64,000 nt of DNA from Corynebacterium urogenitale (GCF_009026825.1 NZ_CP045032.1:434001-498000); one strand, 5' to 3'; positions 26,724 to 35,686 are shown, counted from the stretch's first letter. Notes: generated from the letters alone by a model not told the origin. Numbers and translations are program-made.

Positions 26724-27653
26724 CTAGCGCGCATGGTGATGGTGGGCGCTACCGGCGTCGTTCGGATCGAGAGTGGCGCTTGAGGCGTATTCGCGCGCCC
26801 GGACCTCGTCGGCGTTCATGTGGCGGCTGCGGAACCATGCGATGCCGCGGCACGCCAGGTAGATGAGGAACGAGATTGAGGTGACGAACACGGACACGGG
26901 TAGGCCTGGCGCCAACGACGCCACGAGGCCGCCTACTGCAGCGAGTACCGAGAACAGGCCGGAGAGTAGGACGGCAAGCAGCGGGTTCGCGGTGACTTTG
27001 ACTGCGGCGGCTCCCGGCGTGATCAGCAGGGCGATGAGTAGAAGCGCGCCGACGATTTGTACGCCTTGGCTGGCTACCACTCCGATGAGAGCGGCGAACA
27101 CTAGGGCCAAAAGCTTCACCTTGACTCCCGATGCCGCCGCGACGATTGGGTCCACAGTGGCGAAAAGGAGGGGGCGCCATAGCAGGGCGACGATGATGAC
27201 CACGGCGATCGTGAGGAACAACAGGATTCCCAGGGACGCGTTAGACACACCGACGATCTGACCGGTGAGGAGGCTGAAAGCCGCTGAGGAACGTCCGGGG
27301 TACAAATAGATGAAGAGCACGGATAAACCCATGCCGAAGCTCAACACAACGGCGACGATGCTGTCTTGCTCCCTCTGACCGAGTGCTGCCAGAACCACGG
27401 CGGCGACTACCGCCCCGAGGAGCGCGCCCCAGCTGACACCAAAGCCGAAGAGCAGCGCCGCGGCAGCGCCCATCAGTGCCAATTCGCCGGTGGAGTGCGC
27501 GGCGAAACTCATATCGCGCATCACGATCAGCGGCGCGATTGCGCCGGAGACGATGCCCAAGAGTAGGGCCGCCAGGATCGCGTTTTGTACGAAGCCCACG
27601 CCTAGGAGCGTGACCGTATCGGCCCACCAGTTGCCGGTATGGAACTCGCTCAT
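26724..27653 (-). CDS. znuB: Zinc/manganese ABC transporter permease (ZnuB family)
   Basis: Membrane subunit of a cluster 9 metal importer, 309 residues with eight or nine hydrophobic segments. The motif MRDMSFAAHSTGELALMGAA is the ABC-3 permease loop, seen here as MRDMSFAAHSTGEL. The C-terminus ends in a His cluster (SAHHHHAR), compatible with metal sensing or handling. The start ATG 27653 overlaps the stop of the ATPase gene as ATGA, so longer frames are rejected. Third gene of znuA-znuC-znuB. Confidence 0.9.
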   Translation of the reverse strand: MSEFHTGNWWADTVTLLGVGFVQNAILAALLLGIVSGAIAPLIVMRDMSFAAHSTGELALMGAAAALLFGFGVSWGALLGAVVAAVVLAALGQREQDSIVAVVLSFGMGLSVLFIYLYPGRSSAAFSLLTGQIVGVSNASLGILLFLTIAVVIIVALLWRPLLFATVDPIVAAASGVKVKLLALVFAALIGVVASQGVQIVGALLLIALLITPGAAAVKVTANPLLAVLLSGLFSVLAAVGGLVASLAPGLPVSVFVTSISFLIYLACRGIAWFRSRHMNADEVRAREYASSATLDPNDAGSAHHHHAR

Positions 27654-28351
27654 ACGACCACTAGCCTTCCGTCGACATTGAGAACTTTGACGTCCGTGCG
27701 GTACAGCTCGGAGAGCGTTTCGCTGGTCATGACTTCTTCGACGCTGCCGATGACGTGTCCATGAGGGGTGATATAGAGGACGCGGTCGGTGACGTCGAGG
27801 ATTGGATTGATGCCGTGAGTGACGAACACGATGGACGTGTCGTGTTCGCGGCGCCGGCAGTCGAGTAGCTCCACTGTCCGCTTCTGGGCGCGCAGATCCA
27901 TGGATAACAGCGGCTCGTCGCACAAGAGGACTCGTGGATCATTGGCGAGAGCCTGCGCTTGGCGGATGAGTTGCTGCTGGCCACCGGATAGTTCGCCGAC
28001 ACGCAGGTCTGCTAGGCCGGTCGCGCCGACTTCGGCAAGCGCGTCCTGCACTTGGTGTTTTTGGGGTCGGCGGTTGCGCAGCGCGCCGTGTGCAACGGCT
28101 AGTCCGACGAGGTCCTTTGCACGCAGCGGCGTATTGGGGTCGAACATGCGCTGCTGGGGGATGTAGCCAACAGGGCCCTCGACGTTCACGTTGCCGTGCG
28201 TGAGGCGGCGTGTGCCGAGAGCCACGTTGAGCAGCGTTGATTTCCCGACGCCATTGGATCCGAGTACCGCTAGAAACTCGCCAGGCGCGACCTCAAGATT
28301 GAGGTCGCGCCAGAGCGGTTCCACAGCGGCGTTGTGGAAAGTCAGTGACAT
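27650..28351 (-). CDS. znuC: Zinc/manganese ABC transporter ATP-binding protein (ZnuC family)
   Basis: 233 residues. Walker A is GSNGVGKST (about residues 31-39), the signature is LSGGQQQLIRQAQAL, Walker B is VLLCDEPLLSMD and the switch histidine lies in VFVTHGINP. It begins 11 bases after the binding-protein stop and ends overlapping znuB (ATGA), so the three subunits are translated as a unit. The linked His-rich lipoprotein supports zinc as the main substrate. Confidence 0.92.
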   Translation of the reverse strand: MSLTFHNAAVEPLWRDLNLEVAPGEFLAVLGSNGVGKSTLLNVALGTRRLTHGNVNVEGPVGYIPQQRMFDPNTPLRAKDLVGLAVAHGALRNRRPQKHQVQDALAEVGATGLADLRVGELSGGQQQLIRQAQALANDPRVLLCDEPLLSMDLRAQKRTVELLDCRRREHDTSIVFVTHGINPILDVTDRVLYITPHGHVIGSVEEVMTSETLSELYRTDVKVLNVDGRLVVV

Positions 28352-28362
28352 GGAAAGTGATT

Positions 28363-29340
28363 CTACTTGGTAGCGGTTTCCAATTCAGAGAGGAACTTGT
28401 CGACGTAGTCGAAGTAGCTGTCGCCGGTGTCAGGGGTCTCGTTGACGTTGATCACTGCGACGTCCTTGTCCTTAGCCGCGCGGATGAGTTCCTGGGATGC
28501 CGGGGTTTGGGACTGTTCGTTGGTGATGAGGACCTGTACGTCGCCGTCGTTGATGACTTTCTGGGCGGCAGCAATGTCGGCAGCTGATGGCTCGGCTTCG
28601 CTGGCGATGGCTTGGGCGAAACCTGCCGGGGTGACGTCGTGCAGGGCGGAATCGGCGATCAGGTGGTAACCGACTGGCTCGGTGAGGATGTAGTCAGCTT
28701 TCTTCAGCTTGTCGACGCGCTCGGAAATCGCCTCGGTCTTGTCGGTGACTGTCTTGTCGGCGTCTTCGGAGATGGTGTCGTCAAGCTTGTGGAGTTCTTC
28801 GGCGAGCTTGTCGGCGAAGTCGTCGACCTTGTCCATGCTCATCCATGAGTGGGTGTCGTTTTCGAAGGCGGCGCCGTGGTTGTGGCCTTCGCCGGCGTGC
28901 TCGTGGTCGTGGCCATGCTCTTCGCCGTGGCCGTGCTCGTGGTCATGATCATGGCCATGTTCGCCGTGGCCGTGGTTGTGTGCCGCAGCGAGTGGCTCGG
29001 CGGTGATCAGGGGAGTTCCGTCTTCCACGTGATCGGTCAGCCAGTTGTCGTAACCGCCACCGTTGCCGACAACTACGTCGGCTTCGGAGATGGTCGCGAG
29101 GTCGCGGGCGGTTGCTTCGTATTCGTGTGGGTCGTCGTTGGTGGAGGAGAGGATGTTGACGACCTCCACGTTCTCGGCATCGCCGGCGACGGCCTTGGCG
29201 ATGTCACCCCAGACGCTGGTGGAGGCAACGATTTTGATGTTGCCATCGGCTGGTTGGTCGTTGGATCCGCCATCGGCGCAGGCGGTGAGTCCGAGCGTGA
29301 GAGTCAGTACGCCCGCGAGTGAAGCAATCGTCTTTTTCAT
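28363..29340 (-). CDS. znuA: Zinc-binding lipoprotein of an ABC transporter (ZnuA family)
   Basis: About 325 residues. MKKTIASL starts a lipoprotein signal peptide with lipobox LTAC (Cys about 21). Cluster 9 features are STSVWGDIAKAVAG, DPHEYEAT (metal-ligand His), and a His/Asp/Glu loop at about residues 120-155 with 15 histidines in 36 positions, the signature of zinc rather than manganese carriers. A later ligand region is EPVGYHLIAD. ATG 29340 lies 7 bp after TAGTTT, which has TTGACA 17 bp upstream. Divergent from the ipsA-like gene, as in C. glutamicum. Zur control is expected from the family, but no clear Zur box was recognised. Confidence 0.93.
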   Translation of the reverse strand: MKKTIASLAGVLTLTLGLTACADGGSNDQPADGNIKIVASTSVWGDIAKAVAGDAENVEVVNILSSTNDDPHEYEATARDLATISEADVVVGNGGGYDNWLTDHVEDGTPLITAEPLAAAHNHGHGEHGHDHDHEHGHGEEHGHDHEHAGEGHNHGAAFENDTHSWMSMDKVDDFADKLAEELHKLDDTISEDADKTVTDKTEAISERVDKLKKADYILTEPVGYHLIADSALHDVTPAGFAQAIASEAEPSAADIAAAQKVINDGDVQVLITNEQSQTPASQELIRAAKDKDVAVINVNETPDTGDSYFDYVDKFLSELETATK

Positions 29341-29347
29341 GTCCCCC

Positions 29348-29376
29348 AAACTATTTAGCGTGGTAACCGTTGTCAA
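29348..29376 (-). promoter_or_regulatory. Sigma-A promoter of the znuACB operon
   Basis: TTGACA (29371-29376) and TAGTTT (29348-29353) on the minus strand are separated by exactly 17 bp. ATG 29340 follows the -10 by 7 bp, so the mRNA is likely leaderless. Confidence 0.7.
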
Positions 29377-29497
29377 TTGCTATAGATTGTCCTTGTAGTT
29401 GCTCTTGGTCGCCAAATCGCGCCGGAGCGTTCAGGTACACTCAGTGGCACCTGCGCTCCCCTCCTCGGCCGGAATGCCTTTCGCGCCCCGGAAACAA

Positions 29498-29503
29498 TAG
29501 ACT
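29498..29503 (+). promoter_or_regulatory. -10 element of the ipsA-like gene
   Basis: TAGACT lies 7 bp before ATG 29511. It supports that start over the longer frame from 29370. Confidence 0.5.
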
Positions 29504-29510
29504 TGAATTC

Positions 29511-30608
29511 ATGAACCGACCTGCACGCCGGGGAACACTCGCTTCAATTGCTGCTGAGCTGGGTGTTTCGCGCACGACTGTCTCGAATGCCTACAACCGC
29601 CCCGACCAATTGTCGCCGGAACTGAGGGAGAAGATCCTTCGGACCGCGCAACGCCTTGGGTATCCGGGGCCGGATCCGACGGCGCGTTCTCTGCGCACCC
29701 GGCGTGCTGGAGCCATTGGCGTGTTGCTGACGGAGGAGCTGACGTACGCTTTCGAGGATCAGGCATCGGTGGAGTTCATGTCCGGTGTGTCTGTGGCGTG
29801 CGGGAAGATGGAGTCGTCAATGCTGCTCATCCCCGCGGGTGTTGATGGTTCTGCGCCGTCTGCCAAGCCGACGACTCTGGTTAACCAGGCATCTGTGGAT
29901 GGTTTTGTAGTGTATTCCGTGGCCGCTGACGACCCATTTTTGGCAGCTGTGGTCAATCGCAATTTGCCAACGGTTGTGTGCGATCAGCCGGCGAAAGACC
30001 ACCAGTTGAGTTTCGTGGGCATTGACGATCATGCCGCTATTCAGCCGGTGGTGCAGCAGCTCGTGGAAGCGGGTCACCGGCAGGTGGGGATGTTGTGCAT
30101 CCGGCTGGATCGCGAGCCGAACAACGGACCGGTGTCTCTAGAGCGTTTGGCGGGGGCACAGATGCACGTGCAGCGTTCACGCATTGAGGGTGCCTTGGAG
30201 GTGCTTGAAAAAGCCGGTGTGGATCGTGCGAGCGTGCCGATTATCGAGCGCCATATCAACGACGCCACTAATGCCCGCTCCGCAGCTGAAGAGTTGCTGA
30301 CCACTCATCCTGAGCTCACTGCGGTGGTGTGCACGGTGGATTCTATGGCGTTGGCGGTTGCTGAATTGGCGGCGAAGAAGGGGTGGAAGATTCCGGAGCA
30401 GTTATCTGTCACTGGCTTCGATGGCATTCCGCAGGCGGTTGATCGGGGTATCACGACTGTTCGGCAGCCATCGAAGGATAAGGGTCGGATCAGTGGTGAG
30501 GTGCTGGCTCAGCTCATTAAGGGGGAGGAGCCTATGCCGCGCACGTTGCTTGATACTGCTGTCGTGGAGGGCACGTCCATCGCCGCTCCTCGTGGGGGCA
30601 CGTGCTAG
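29511..30608 (+). CDS. ipsA: LacI-family transcriptional regulator, IpsA-like
   Basis: 365 residues. The N-terminal HTH reads TLASIAAELGVSRTTVSNAYN (hinge helix ARSLRTRRAGAIGVLL), followed by a periplasmic-binding-protein-like effector domain. In C. glutamicum IpsA (cg2910) is the inositol-responsive regulator of inositol-derived lipids and mycothiol; it lies between a zinc ABC operon and otsB exactly as here, and the identification leans on this synteny. Sugar specificity is not visible. The 3' end overlaps the convergent otsB gene by 4 bases (CTAG). Confidence 0.82.
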   Translation: MNRPARRGTLASIAAELGVSRTTVSNAYNRPDQLSPELREKILRTAQRLGYPGPDPTARSLRTRRAGAIGVLLTEELTYAFEDQASVEFMSGVSVACGKMESSMLLIPAGVDGSAPSAKPTTLVNQASVDGFVVYSVAADDPFLAAVVNRNLPTVVCDQPAKDHQLSFVGIDDHAAIQPVVQQLVEAGHRQVGMLCIRLDREPNNGPVSLERLAGAQMHVQRSRIEGALEVLEKAGVDRASVPIIERHINDATNARSAAEELLTTHPELTAVVCTVDSMALAVAELAAKKGWKIPEQLSVTGFDGIPQAVDRGITTVRQPSKDKGRISGEVLAQLIKGEEPMPRTLLDTAVVEGTSIAAPRGGTC

Positions 30609-31441
30609 CGCCTGGTGCTTCTGGCATTGAGGAGTGAGACGAGGAAGTCTCGCACGTCGGTTGTTCCATTCAGGTGGCGGTTGGCTGCTGAATCGCCGTC
30701 GCCCACTTTGATGCCGATGTCGCGGCTGGGGTTGAGCTTGCTGAGGACGGTTTCGTCGGTGGTGTCGTCGCCGGCAAACACGACTGCATCCACTGGGTGG
30801 CCGGTGGCGCGTTCGAAGGCTTCAAGGAAGCTGCTCACATAACCGCCTTTGGTTGCTGTGCTCACCGCGACTTCCAAAATGTCCTTGCCGAGGGTGACAG
30901 AACATGCTGAGTGTTGCAGGGCGAAAGCCTGGTAGGCGGCGACGGCATCCGCGGCGATGGTGCGGTCCTGGGCGGTGCGGGTATGGAGGCCGATAGAAAG
31001 GGGCTTGCGTTCCACCCACATGCCAGCGCACCGGGAGGCCTGCTGCTCGGCATACGCTTCCAGCTCGTCGAGGAGCTGCCGTTGGAAGTCACTTAGTTCA
31101 AGCGCTGGCCCGTCTGCAGCTTCTGCTCCGTGGGAGCCAATCATTCGGATCACATCGCTGTCTACCCCCGGGGCTCCGGCACGCGCGGCCGTGGCTGGAT
31201 CCAGTTCCGTGGCACCGGCCAGTTGCTGTAGGTTGCGGCCGGAGATCACCATGACGTGGGTGCCGGGCAGTGCGGCGAGAACGTGGAGTGCTTCCATCGC
31301 GCCGGGTTCTGCACGGCAGGCAGAGGGATCGTCGGAGAAGGGCGCCAGTGTGCCGTCGAAGTCCATCGCCACCACTAGCTGCTGTGCTGCCGCCAGATAG
31401 GCAATGTCCTCCTGGGTCAGCGGTGGGATTCGTCTGTTCAA
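30605..31441 (-). CDS. otsB: Trehalose-6-phosphate phosphatase OtsB
   Basis: Dephosphorylates trehalose 6-phosphate. About 278 residues. HAD motif I is MDFDGTLAPF, motif II VMVISGRN, and motif IV FAGDDTTDE. The longest frame starts at 31624, but its first 60 residues are low-complexity and overlap the upstream lipoprotein gene; TTG 31441 has AGGAAGGAAG 9 bases upstream and gives a normal family length. This start is a choice, not proven. Fourth gene of an operon with a histone-like gene, otsA and a lipoprotein gene; ends convergently with ipsA. Confidence 0.88.
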   Translation of the reverse strand: MNRRIPPLTQEDIAYLAAAQQLVVAMDFDGTLAPFSDDPSACRAEPGAMEALHVLAALPGTHVMVISGRNLQQLAGATELDPATAARAGAPGVDSDVIRMIGSHGAEAADGPALELSDFQRQLLDELEAYAEQQASRCAGMWVERKPLSIGLHTRTAQDRTIAADAVAAYQAFALQHSACSVTLGKDILEVAVSTATKGGYVSSFLEAFERATGHPVDAVVFAGDDTTDETVLSKLNPSRDIGIKVGDGDSAANRHLNGTTDVRDFLVSLLNARSTRR

Positions 31442-31581
31442 GGCCTGAATCTTCCTTCCTCTCTCGGTGTCTTGGTGTTTCCCGGTCTCTCCCGATTGTC
31501 CCGGTGTTTCCTCTCTGCCCTGGCCGTTCTTGTGGGGCTTGAGGCTCTTGAGACTTGGAGAATTACTCAGGCCCGGAATTC

Positions 31582-32109
31582 TTAAGCCCCAGAGATGAAT
31601 TCCACGGCCGGGGCGGTTTGCCACTCCGGTAGGTCGTCGATCACCTGTTGTAATTTCAAGCTGTTGTCCGCCGGGCGGGAGATCTTCAAGGTGTGGTTGT
31701 CGAGCACGCGACCAAGTCGCTCGGCGGTATCTTCGTCGCCAGGGATGCAGGTGCCGTTTGAGTCGATTTCTTCAGCCCGGAAGTTATCGATGGTCAATTG
31801 TGTGTCGTTCTCACCCCAAGAGACTTCCGCGCTCAGCCCCATGCAGCCGGAGGCGCCGGTGAGGGAGTCGCGTCCAATGACCACGAATGACCTACCTTGC
31901 TGCGTATCCGGCAGTATTGTGCCGCGGTCGTCGTTGTCCACGATGTTGGTGATTTGCCATTGGGTACGCCCCACGGGGGATTTCCCCTTGTCGGAGCATG
32001 CCGCCAGCGTCCCGCCCGCAGCTACGGTGACGAGCAAGAGAGCACTAGCGTGGCGCCACCTGGTGGCAGCGAGGGAACGTGCGGTTGGCCAGGTTTTCTT
32101 GGGGATCAC
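31582..32109 (-). CDS. Secreted META/HslJ-like lipoprotein
   Basis: About 175 residues. A basic N-terminus (PKKTWPTARS) and hydrophobic segment end in the lipobox LAAC, so it is probably a membrane-anchored lipoprotein. The mature domain begins GRTQWQITNIVDND and has paired cysteines (SGCMGLS, GTCIPGD), resembling META/HslJ beta domains. GTG 32109 overlaps the otsA stop (GTGA) and has GGAGG 5 bases upstream, which decides it over a start at 32181. A homologous small gene lies between otsA and otsB in C. glutamicum (cg2908). Function unknown. Confidence 0.78.
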   Translation of the reverse strand: MIPKKTWPTARSLAATRWRHASALLLVTVAAGGTLAACSDKGKSPVGRTQWQITNIVDNDDRGTILPDTQQGRSFVVIGRDSLTGASGCMGLSAEVSWGENDTQLTIDNFRAEEIDSNGTCIPGDEDTAERLGRVLDNHTLKISRPADNSLKLQQVIDDLPEWQTAPAVEFISGA

Positions 32110-33671
32110 CGAGCCTCCTTGAGTTGAGCAAGGAAGCTTGTCGCCCATCGATCCACGTCGTGGGTCCGCACGTGCTCCCACATCTGCAGCATGCGTTCCC
32201 GCTGCTCTGTCGGATCATCTTCCGCGGCCTTGAGTATCGCTTCGCATACGGATTCACCGTCGTGCGGATTGCACATGTATGCCTGCGTGAGTTGGGTTGC
32301 GGCGCCCGTGAATTCGGAGAGCACGAGGGCTCCCGATCCATCCGAGTGACTTGCGATGAATTCCTTGGCCACCAAATTCATGCCGTCCTTGAGTGCGGTT
32401 ACCAGCATGATGTCCGTGGCCGCGTAGAGTGCCACGATTTCCGGGAATGGTAGGCCGTGGTGAATGTAGTGCACCAGCGGGCGCCCCAGTTGGCCGTAGT
32501 TGCCATTGATGCGGGACACCACGCGTTCTACGGCTTCGCGCGTCTTCCGGTATTCCTCTAGGCGTTCGCGGGACGGCGTGGCGACCTGGACCATTACCAC
32601 GTCGTCGGGGTTGAGGCGCCCGTCGTGCAGCAGCTGCTCGACGGCTAGCAGTCGGTGGAGGATGCCCTTGGTGTAATCCATGCGGTCTACGCCGGTGAGC
32701 AGGAGCTTCGGGGAGCCGAGGCGAGCACGAAGCTGTGTTGTCGCGGCCAGGGATTCTGCGGAGGTGGCTTGTTGTTGTACCTGGGCGGAGTCGATGGAGA
32801 TCGGGAAGACACCGACGCGAACCTTGCGGTGTCCGTCATCCGCGCTTGCCGCACTGTCCGCGTCGAGTTCTGAGTCGCTGACCTGCACGTGGCCAACGAT
32901 CACGCCGTCTTCCGGCATGCGTGCACCGTTGATGAACTCTGCGGCGTCGTCATCGTCGTTGGTGTCCACGTCGTAGCCGAGTGCTCGCAGCGTGTCGAGG
33001 AAGTTCCGCGCGCTGTCTTGGGTGTGGAAACCGATGACATCGGCACCGAGCGTGCCCTTCAGGACATCCTCGCGCCATGGCAGTTGCCTGAAAAGTTCGG
33101 CGTTGGGGAAGGGGATGTGCAGGAAGAAGCCGACACACACGTCGTCGCGTCGTTGGCGTAGCATGCCGGGGACGAGGTGGAGCTGGTAGTCCTGCACCCA
33201 GACTGTCGCGCCCTTGGAGGCGGTCTCGGCGGCGGTGTCCGCGAAGCGTTGGTTGACTGTGCGGTAGCGCTGCCACCAGGAACGTTCGTAACGGGGTGGG
33301 ACGATCAGGTCGTGGTATAGGGGCCAGAGCGTGGCGTTGGAGAAGCCTTCGTAGAATTCCTCGAAGTCTTGCGCGTCGAGGTTGACGGGGACGGTATGCA
33401 GACCAGTGTCTGCGGCGTCTGGCATGTCGCCTAAGGCGACGGGGTCTGTGCTGCCGGGCCAGCCGATCCAGGCGCCGTCGTTGGCTTCGAGGACTGGGCG
33501 GAGGGCGGTGACGAGTCCGCCGGGGGAGGGGGTCCAGGTGACGGCGCCTGTGGTGGGGTCGGTGGTGCGGTCGACGGGGAGTCGGTTGGCGACCACGACG
33601 AAATCCGCGGAGACGTCTCCGCTGTCGATCGTGTCGCTGTGTGGATCGTTCGTGCGGGGAGTGTCAGTCAC
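32106..33671 (-). CDS. otsA: Trehalose-6-phosphate synthase OtsA
   Basis: Glycosyltransferase family 20 enzyme joining UDP- or GDP/ADP-glucose and glucose 6-phosphate, 521 residues. The N-terminal NRLPVDR loop, WIGWPGS, the WVQDYQLHLVPGMLRQRR segment (QDYQLHLVP core), and DRMDYTKGILHRL with the catalytic Arg-Lys region are visible, ending with MVLVTALKDGMNLVAKEF-like residues (ALKDGMNLVAKEF). The N-terminal 25 residues are polar and acidic. It starts 15 bases after the histone-like gene and overlaps the lipoprotein gene. Trehalose serves as osmolyte and as precursor of mycolate esters. Confidence 0.95.
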   Translation of the reverse strand: MTDTPRTNDPHSDTIDSGDVSADFVVVANRLPVDRTTDPTTGAVTWTPSPGGLVTALRPVLEANDGAWIGWPGSTDPVALGDMPDAADTGLHTVPVNLDAQDFEEFYEGFSNATLWPLYHDLIVPPRYERSWWQRYRTVNQRFADTAAETASKGATVWVQDYQLHLVPGMLRQRRDDVCVGFFLHIPFPNAELFRQLPWREDVLKGTLGADVIGFHTQDSARNFLDTLRALGYDVDTNDDDDAAEFINGARMPEDGVIVGHVQVSDSELDADSAASADDGHRKVRVGVFPISIDSAQVQQQATSAESLAATTQLRARLGSPKLLLTGVDRMDYTKGILHRLLAVEQLLHDGRLNPDDVVMVQVATPSRERLEEYRKTREAVERVVSRINGNYGQLGRPLVHYIHHGLPFPEIVALYAATDIMLVTALKDGMNLVAKEFIASHSDGSGALVLSEFTGAATQLTQAYMCNPHDGESVCEAILKAAEDDPTEQRERMLQMWEHVRTHDVDRWATSFLAQLKEAR

Positions 33672-33686
33672 GGGGTTGGACCTGCT

Positions 33687-34031
33687 TTAAGCCTTTTTGG
33701 CTGTTTTCTTGGTGGTTTTCTTAGCGGCTTTCTTTGCCGTCTTCTTGGTGGACTTCTTGGCTGTCTTCTTCGCAGCTTTTTTGGAGGCCTTCTTAGTGGT
33801 CTTGCGGGTGGCCTTCTTGCTGGAGGCTTCCTTGGCTTCGATGTCGGCGAGGACCTTGCGGTGGATGAGGCCTTCCGGTTCCACGCCGAGCATGGACATG
33901 AGGGTTACTGCGTCGAGGAAGTCCTCGGAGTACGTGGCAACGATGCGCTGGGCGGCCTCCGCTGTTTCCGCCTCCACTGCGTGGAGGGATTCGGTGTTGG
34001 CTGAGCGGTTGTCGGTGACCTTCGGCGGCAT
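33687..34031 (-). CDS. Small protein with histone H1-like Lys/Ala tail
   Basis: 114 residues. The N-terminal half (about 1-66) is acidic and helical, including SEDFLDAVTLMSMLGVEPEGL. The C-terminal 45 residues are almost entirely K, A, T and S in KKxxKK-type repeats (for example KKTAKKSTKKTAKKAAKK), like histone H1 and the tails of mycobacterial HupB and Rv-type nucleoid proteins. ATG 34031 has AAGGGG 7 bases upstream. It leads the otsA operon (15-base gap). DNA or RNA binding is inferred from charge; the acidic N-domain is not recognised. HU itself is excluded because the HU beta-arm fold is absent. Confidence 0.8.
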   Translation of the reverse strand: MPPKVTDNRSANTESLHAVEAETAEAAQRIVATYSEDFLDAVTLMSMLGVEPEGLIHRKVLADIEAKEASSKKATRKTTKKASKKAAKKTAKKSTKKTAKKAAKKTTKKTAKKA

Positions 34032-34086
34032 TGTTCATCCCCTTGGTTCGTGGTCCGGTGTTTCCTAACCACTTTACTCTAGCGGT

Positions 34087-35679
34087 TTAGTCGTGTTCCT
34101 TCTGCCCGACGTCATCAGTGCTCTCTTCGGAGTTGTCGTTGAGGAGTGGGGCTTCTCGTTCTGCGACTTGGGCTTGGGTGTCTAGCTGCCAGAGGGATTT
34201 CACCCCCTTGTTCTGGCGGCGGCGCCAGTGCAGTGGTTGGCGAACACGACCGGAGGCGGTGAGGCGTGGCGTCGGAACAACACCTCGCATGTGTGGCAGG
34301 GCAGGGCGGCGTATGCGACGGGCGACCCACTCGCCAAGGACTACGCCGGCTGCGAGTGCGGTGGCGGTGCCGAGGGCGAGGGCGAGGTTGGAGATACCGA
34401 TGACGAATTGGTCGTTGAGGATGGAGCTCATGCCGCGGTAGAGGGCGAGTCCGGGGAGGAACGGGGTGATGCCAGCAGCGGCTGTGATTTGGGGTGGGAT
34501 CTGGAAACGGCGGGAGAGCACGCCACCGGCGAATCCGACGATGATGGCGGCGACGGCTGCGGCGGTCAGTCCGCCCATGTTGAAGCTGTTGAGCAGGAGG
34601 TAGTAGGCGAAGCTGGCGACGAGTGTGGTGGCGAAGGCGACGATTGTGGCTTGACGTTCGGTGAAGCACGCAGCACAGAAGAACATGGTGGCGAGTGCGC
34701 CGGAGATGATCTGCACGCTGGTGGAGCCGAGGATGCCGACGGTTTGGGAGGTATCCAGCGGGGGCAGTGTCAGACCAATGAAGGTGGTCAGTTGGATGCC
34801 GGCGCCGATGCCGGCGATGATGCCGCCGGTGTGGAGCAGGGTTTCGAAGAAGCGTGCGGAGGAGGTGACGGGGGCGCCGGTGACTCCGTCTTGCAGTGCT
34901 TGCACGAGCGTCAAACCTGCCAGAAGGGCGACGATGCAGGATGCGACGACGAGGGAGGGTGGCAGGTAGAGGCCGATTTTGTCGGCGAGGCGATAGGCGA
35001 TACCGGCGGGCATGACGGCAATGAAGCCGCCGAGGACGTTTTGGAAGAAGACGGGAAGGGATTTAGAGGCGAGCCAGGCGTTGGCGAAGACGGTGAAAAT
35101 TGTTGTGACGGTCGCTACTGCGGCCACGCCCCAGCCGCCGCCGAGCAACAGGGCGACTGCGCCGGCGAAGAAACCCCACGAGAGGAGTGCGTAGCGATTG
35201 CGGTAGGGCAGCGGGGAGGTCTCGATCTTGAAGAGGATTTTTTGGGCTTCTTCGAGCGAGACACCGCCACGGCAGATACTGCGGATGAGTTGATCGACTT
35301 CGACGAGTCGGGAGAAGTCGGTGGTGAGTGAGTGAACTACTCGGAAGGCGGAGGCGGGGTTCTGTGTGACGTCGTAGTAGGCGTAGATGGTGATGGTGTT
35401 GAGTGTGATATCGACGTGCGTGTAGTGCAGGCCGTACGCGGAGGCGACGGCCTTGATGTTGGCTTTTGCGTCGGAATTGCCGGTGCCTGCGGCGAGGAGC
35501 AGGTCGCCAATGCGGGTCGCGAGATCCATCACCGCATGGATTTTGGAGGTGTCGGAGAAATCAATGGGGGCTAGTGGGGAGGGTGGTGGCGCCATGCGGA
35601 TGGCGTCGATTGTCGCCCTGTTGCCGGAAAAGAGCAGGTCGGCGCCTTTTCTGATCGCATTTCTCATCTTCTTTCGCAC
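34087..35679 (-). CDS. thrE: Threonine/serine exporter ThrE
   Basis: Proton-driven exporter of threonine and serine, 530 residues. The cytoplasmic N-domain of about 170 residues carries the conserved stretch between DLLLAAGTGNSDA and CRGGVSLEEAQ; about ten hydrophobic segments follow, with GFAGGVLSRRFQIPPQI and TPFLPGLALYRGM motifs. The C-terminal tail is polar. GTG 35679 lies 7 bp after TAGCGT (leaderless); ATG 35667 is a second possibility. The gene adjoins otsA in C. glutamicum too (cg2905/cg2907). Confidence 0.93.
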   Translation of the reverse strand: MRKKMRNAIRKGADLLFSGNRATIDAIRMAPPPSPLAPIDFSDTSKIHAVMDLATRIGDLLLAAGTGNSDAKANIKAVASAYGLHYTHVDITLNTITIYAYYDVTQNPASAFRVVHSLTTDFSRLVEVDQLIRSICRGGVSLEEAQKILFKIETSPLPYRNRYALLSWGFFAGAVALLLGGGWGVAAVATVTTIFTVFANAWLASKSLPVFFQNVLGGFIAVMPAGIAYRLADKIGLYLPPSLVVASCIVALLAGLTLVQALQDGVTGAPVTSSARFFETLLHTGGIIAGIGAGIQLTTFIGLTLPPLDTSQTVGILGSTSVQIISGALATMFFCAACFTERQATIVAFATTLVASFAYYLLLNSFNMGGLTAAAVAAIIVGFAGGVLSRRFQIPPQITAAAGITPFLPGLALYRGMSSILNDQFVIGISNLALALGTATALAAGVVLGEWVARRIRRPALPHMRGVVPTPRLTASGRVRQPLHWRRRQNKGVKSLWQLDTQAQVAEREAPLLNDNSEESTDDVGQKEHD

Positions 35680-35686
35680 CCTGATA

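Noticed and set aside
34228..35331. 367-codon plus-strand frame opposite thrE
   Set aside because: Its Gly/Asp/Glu-rich composition is the reverse reading of membrane segments in thrE; no start signal.
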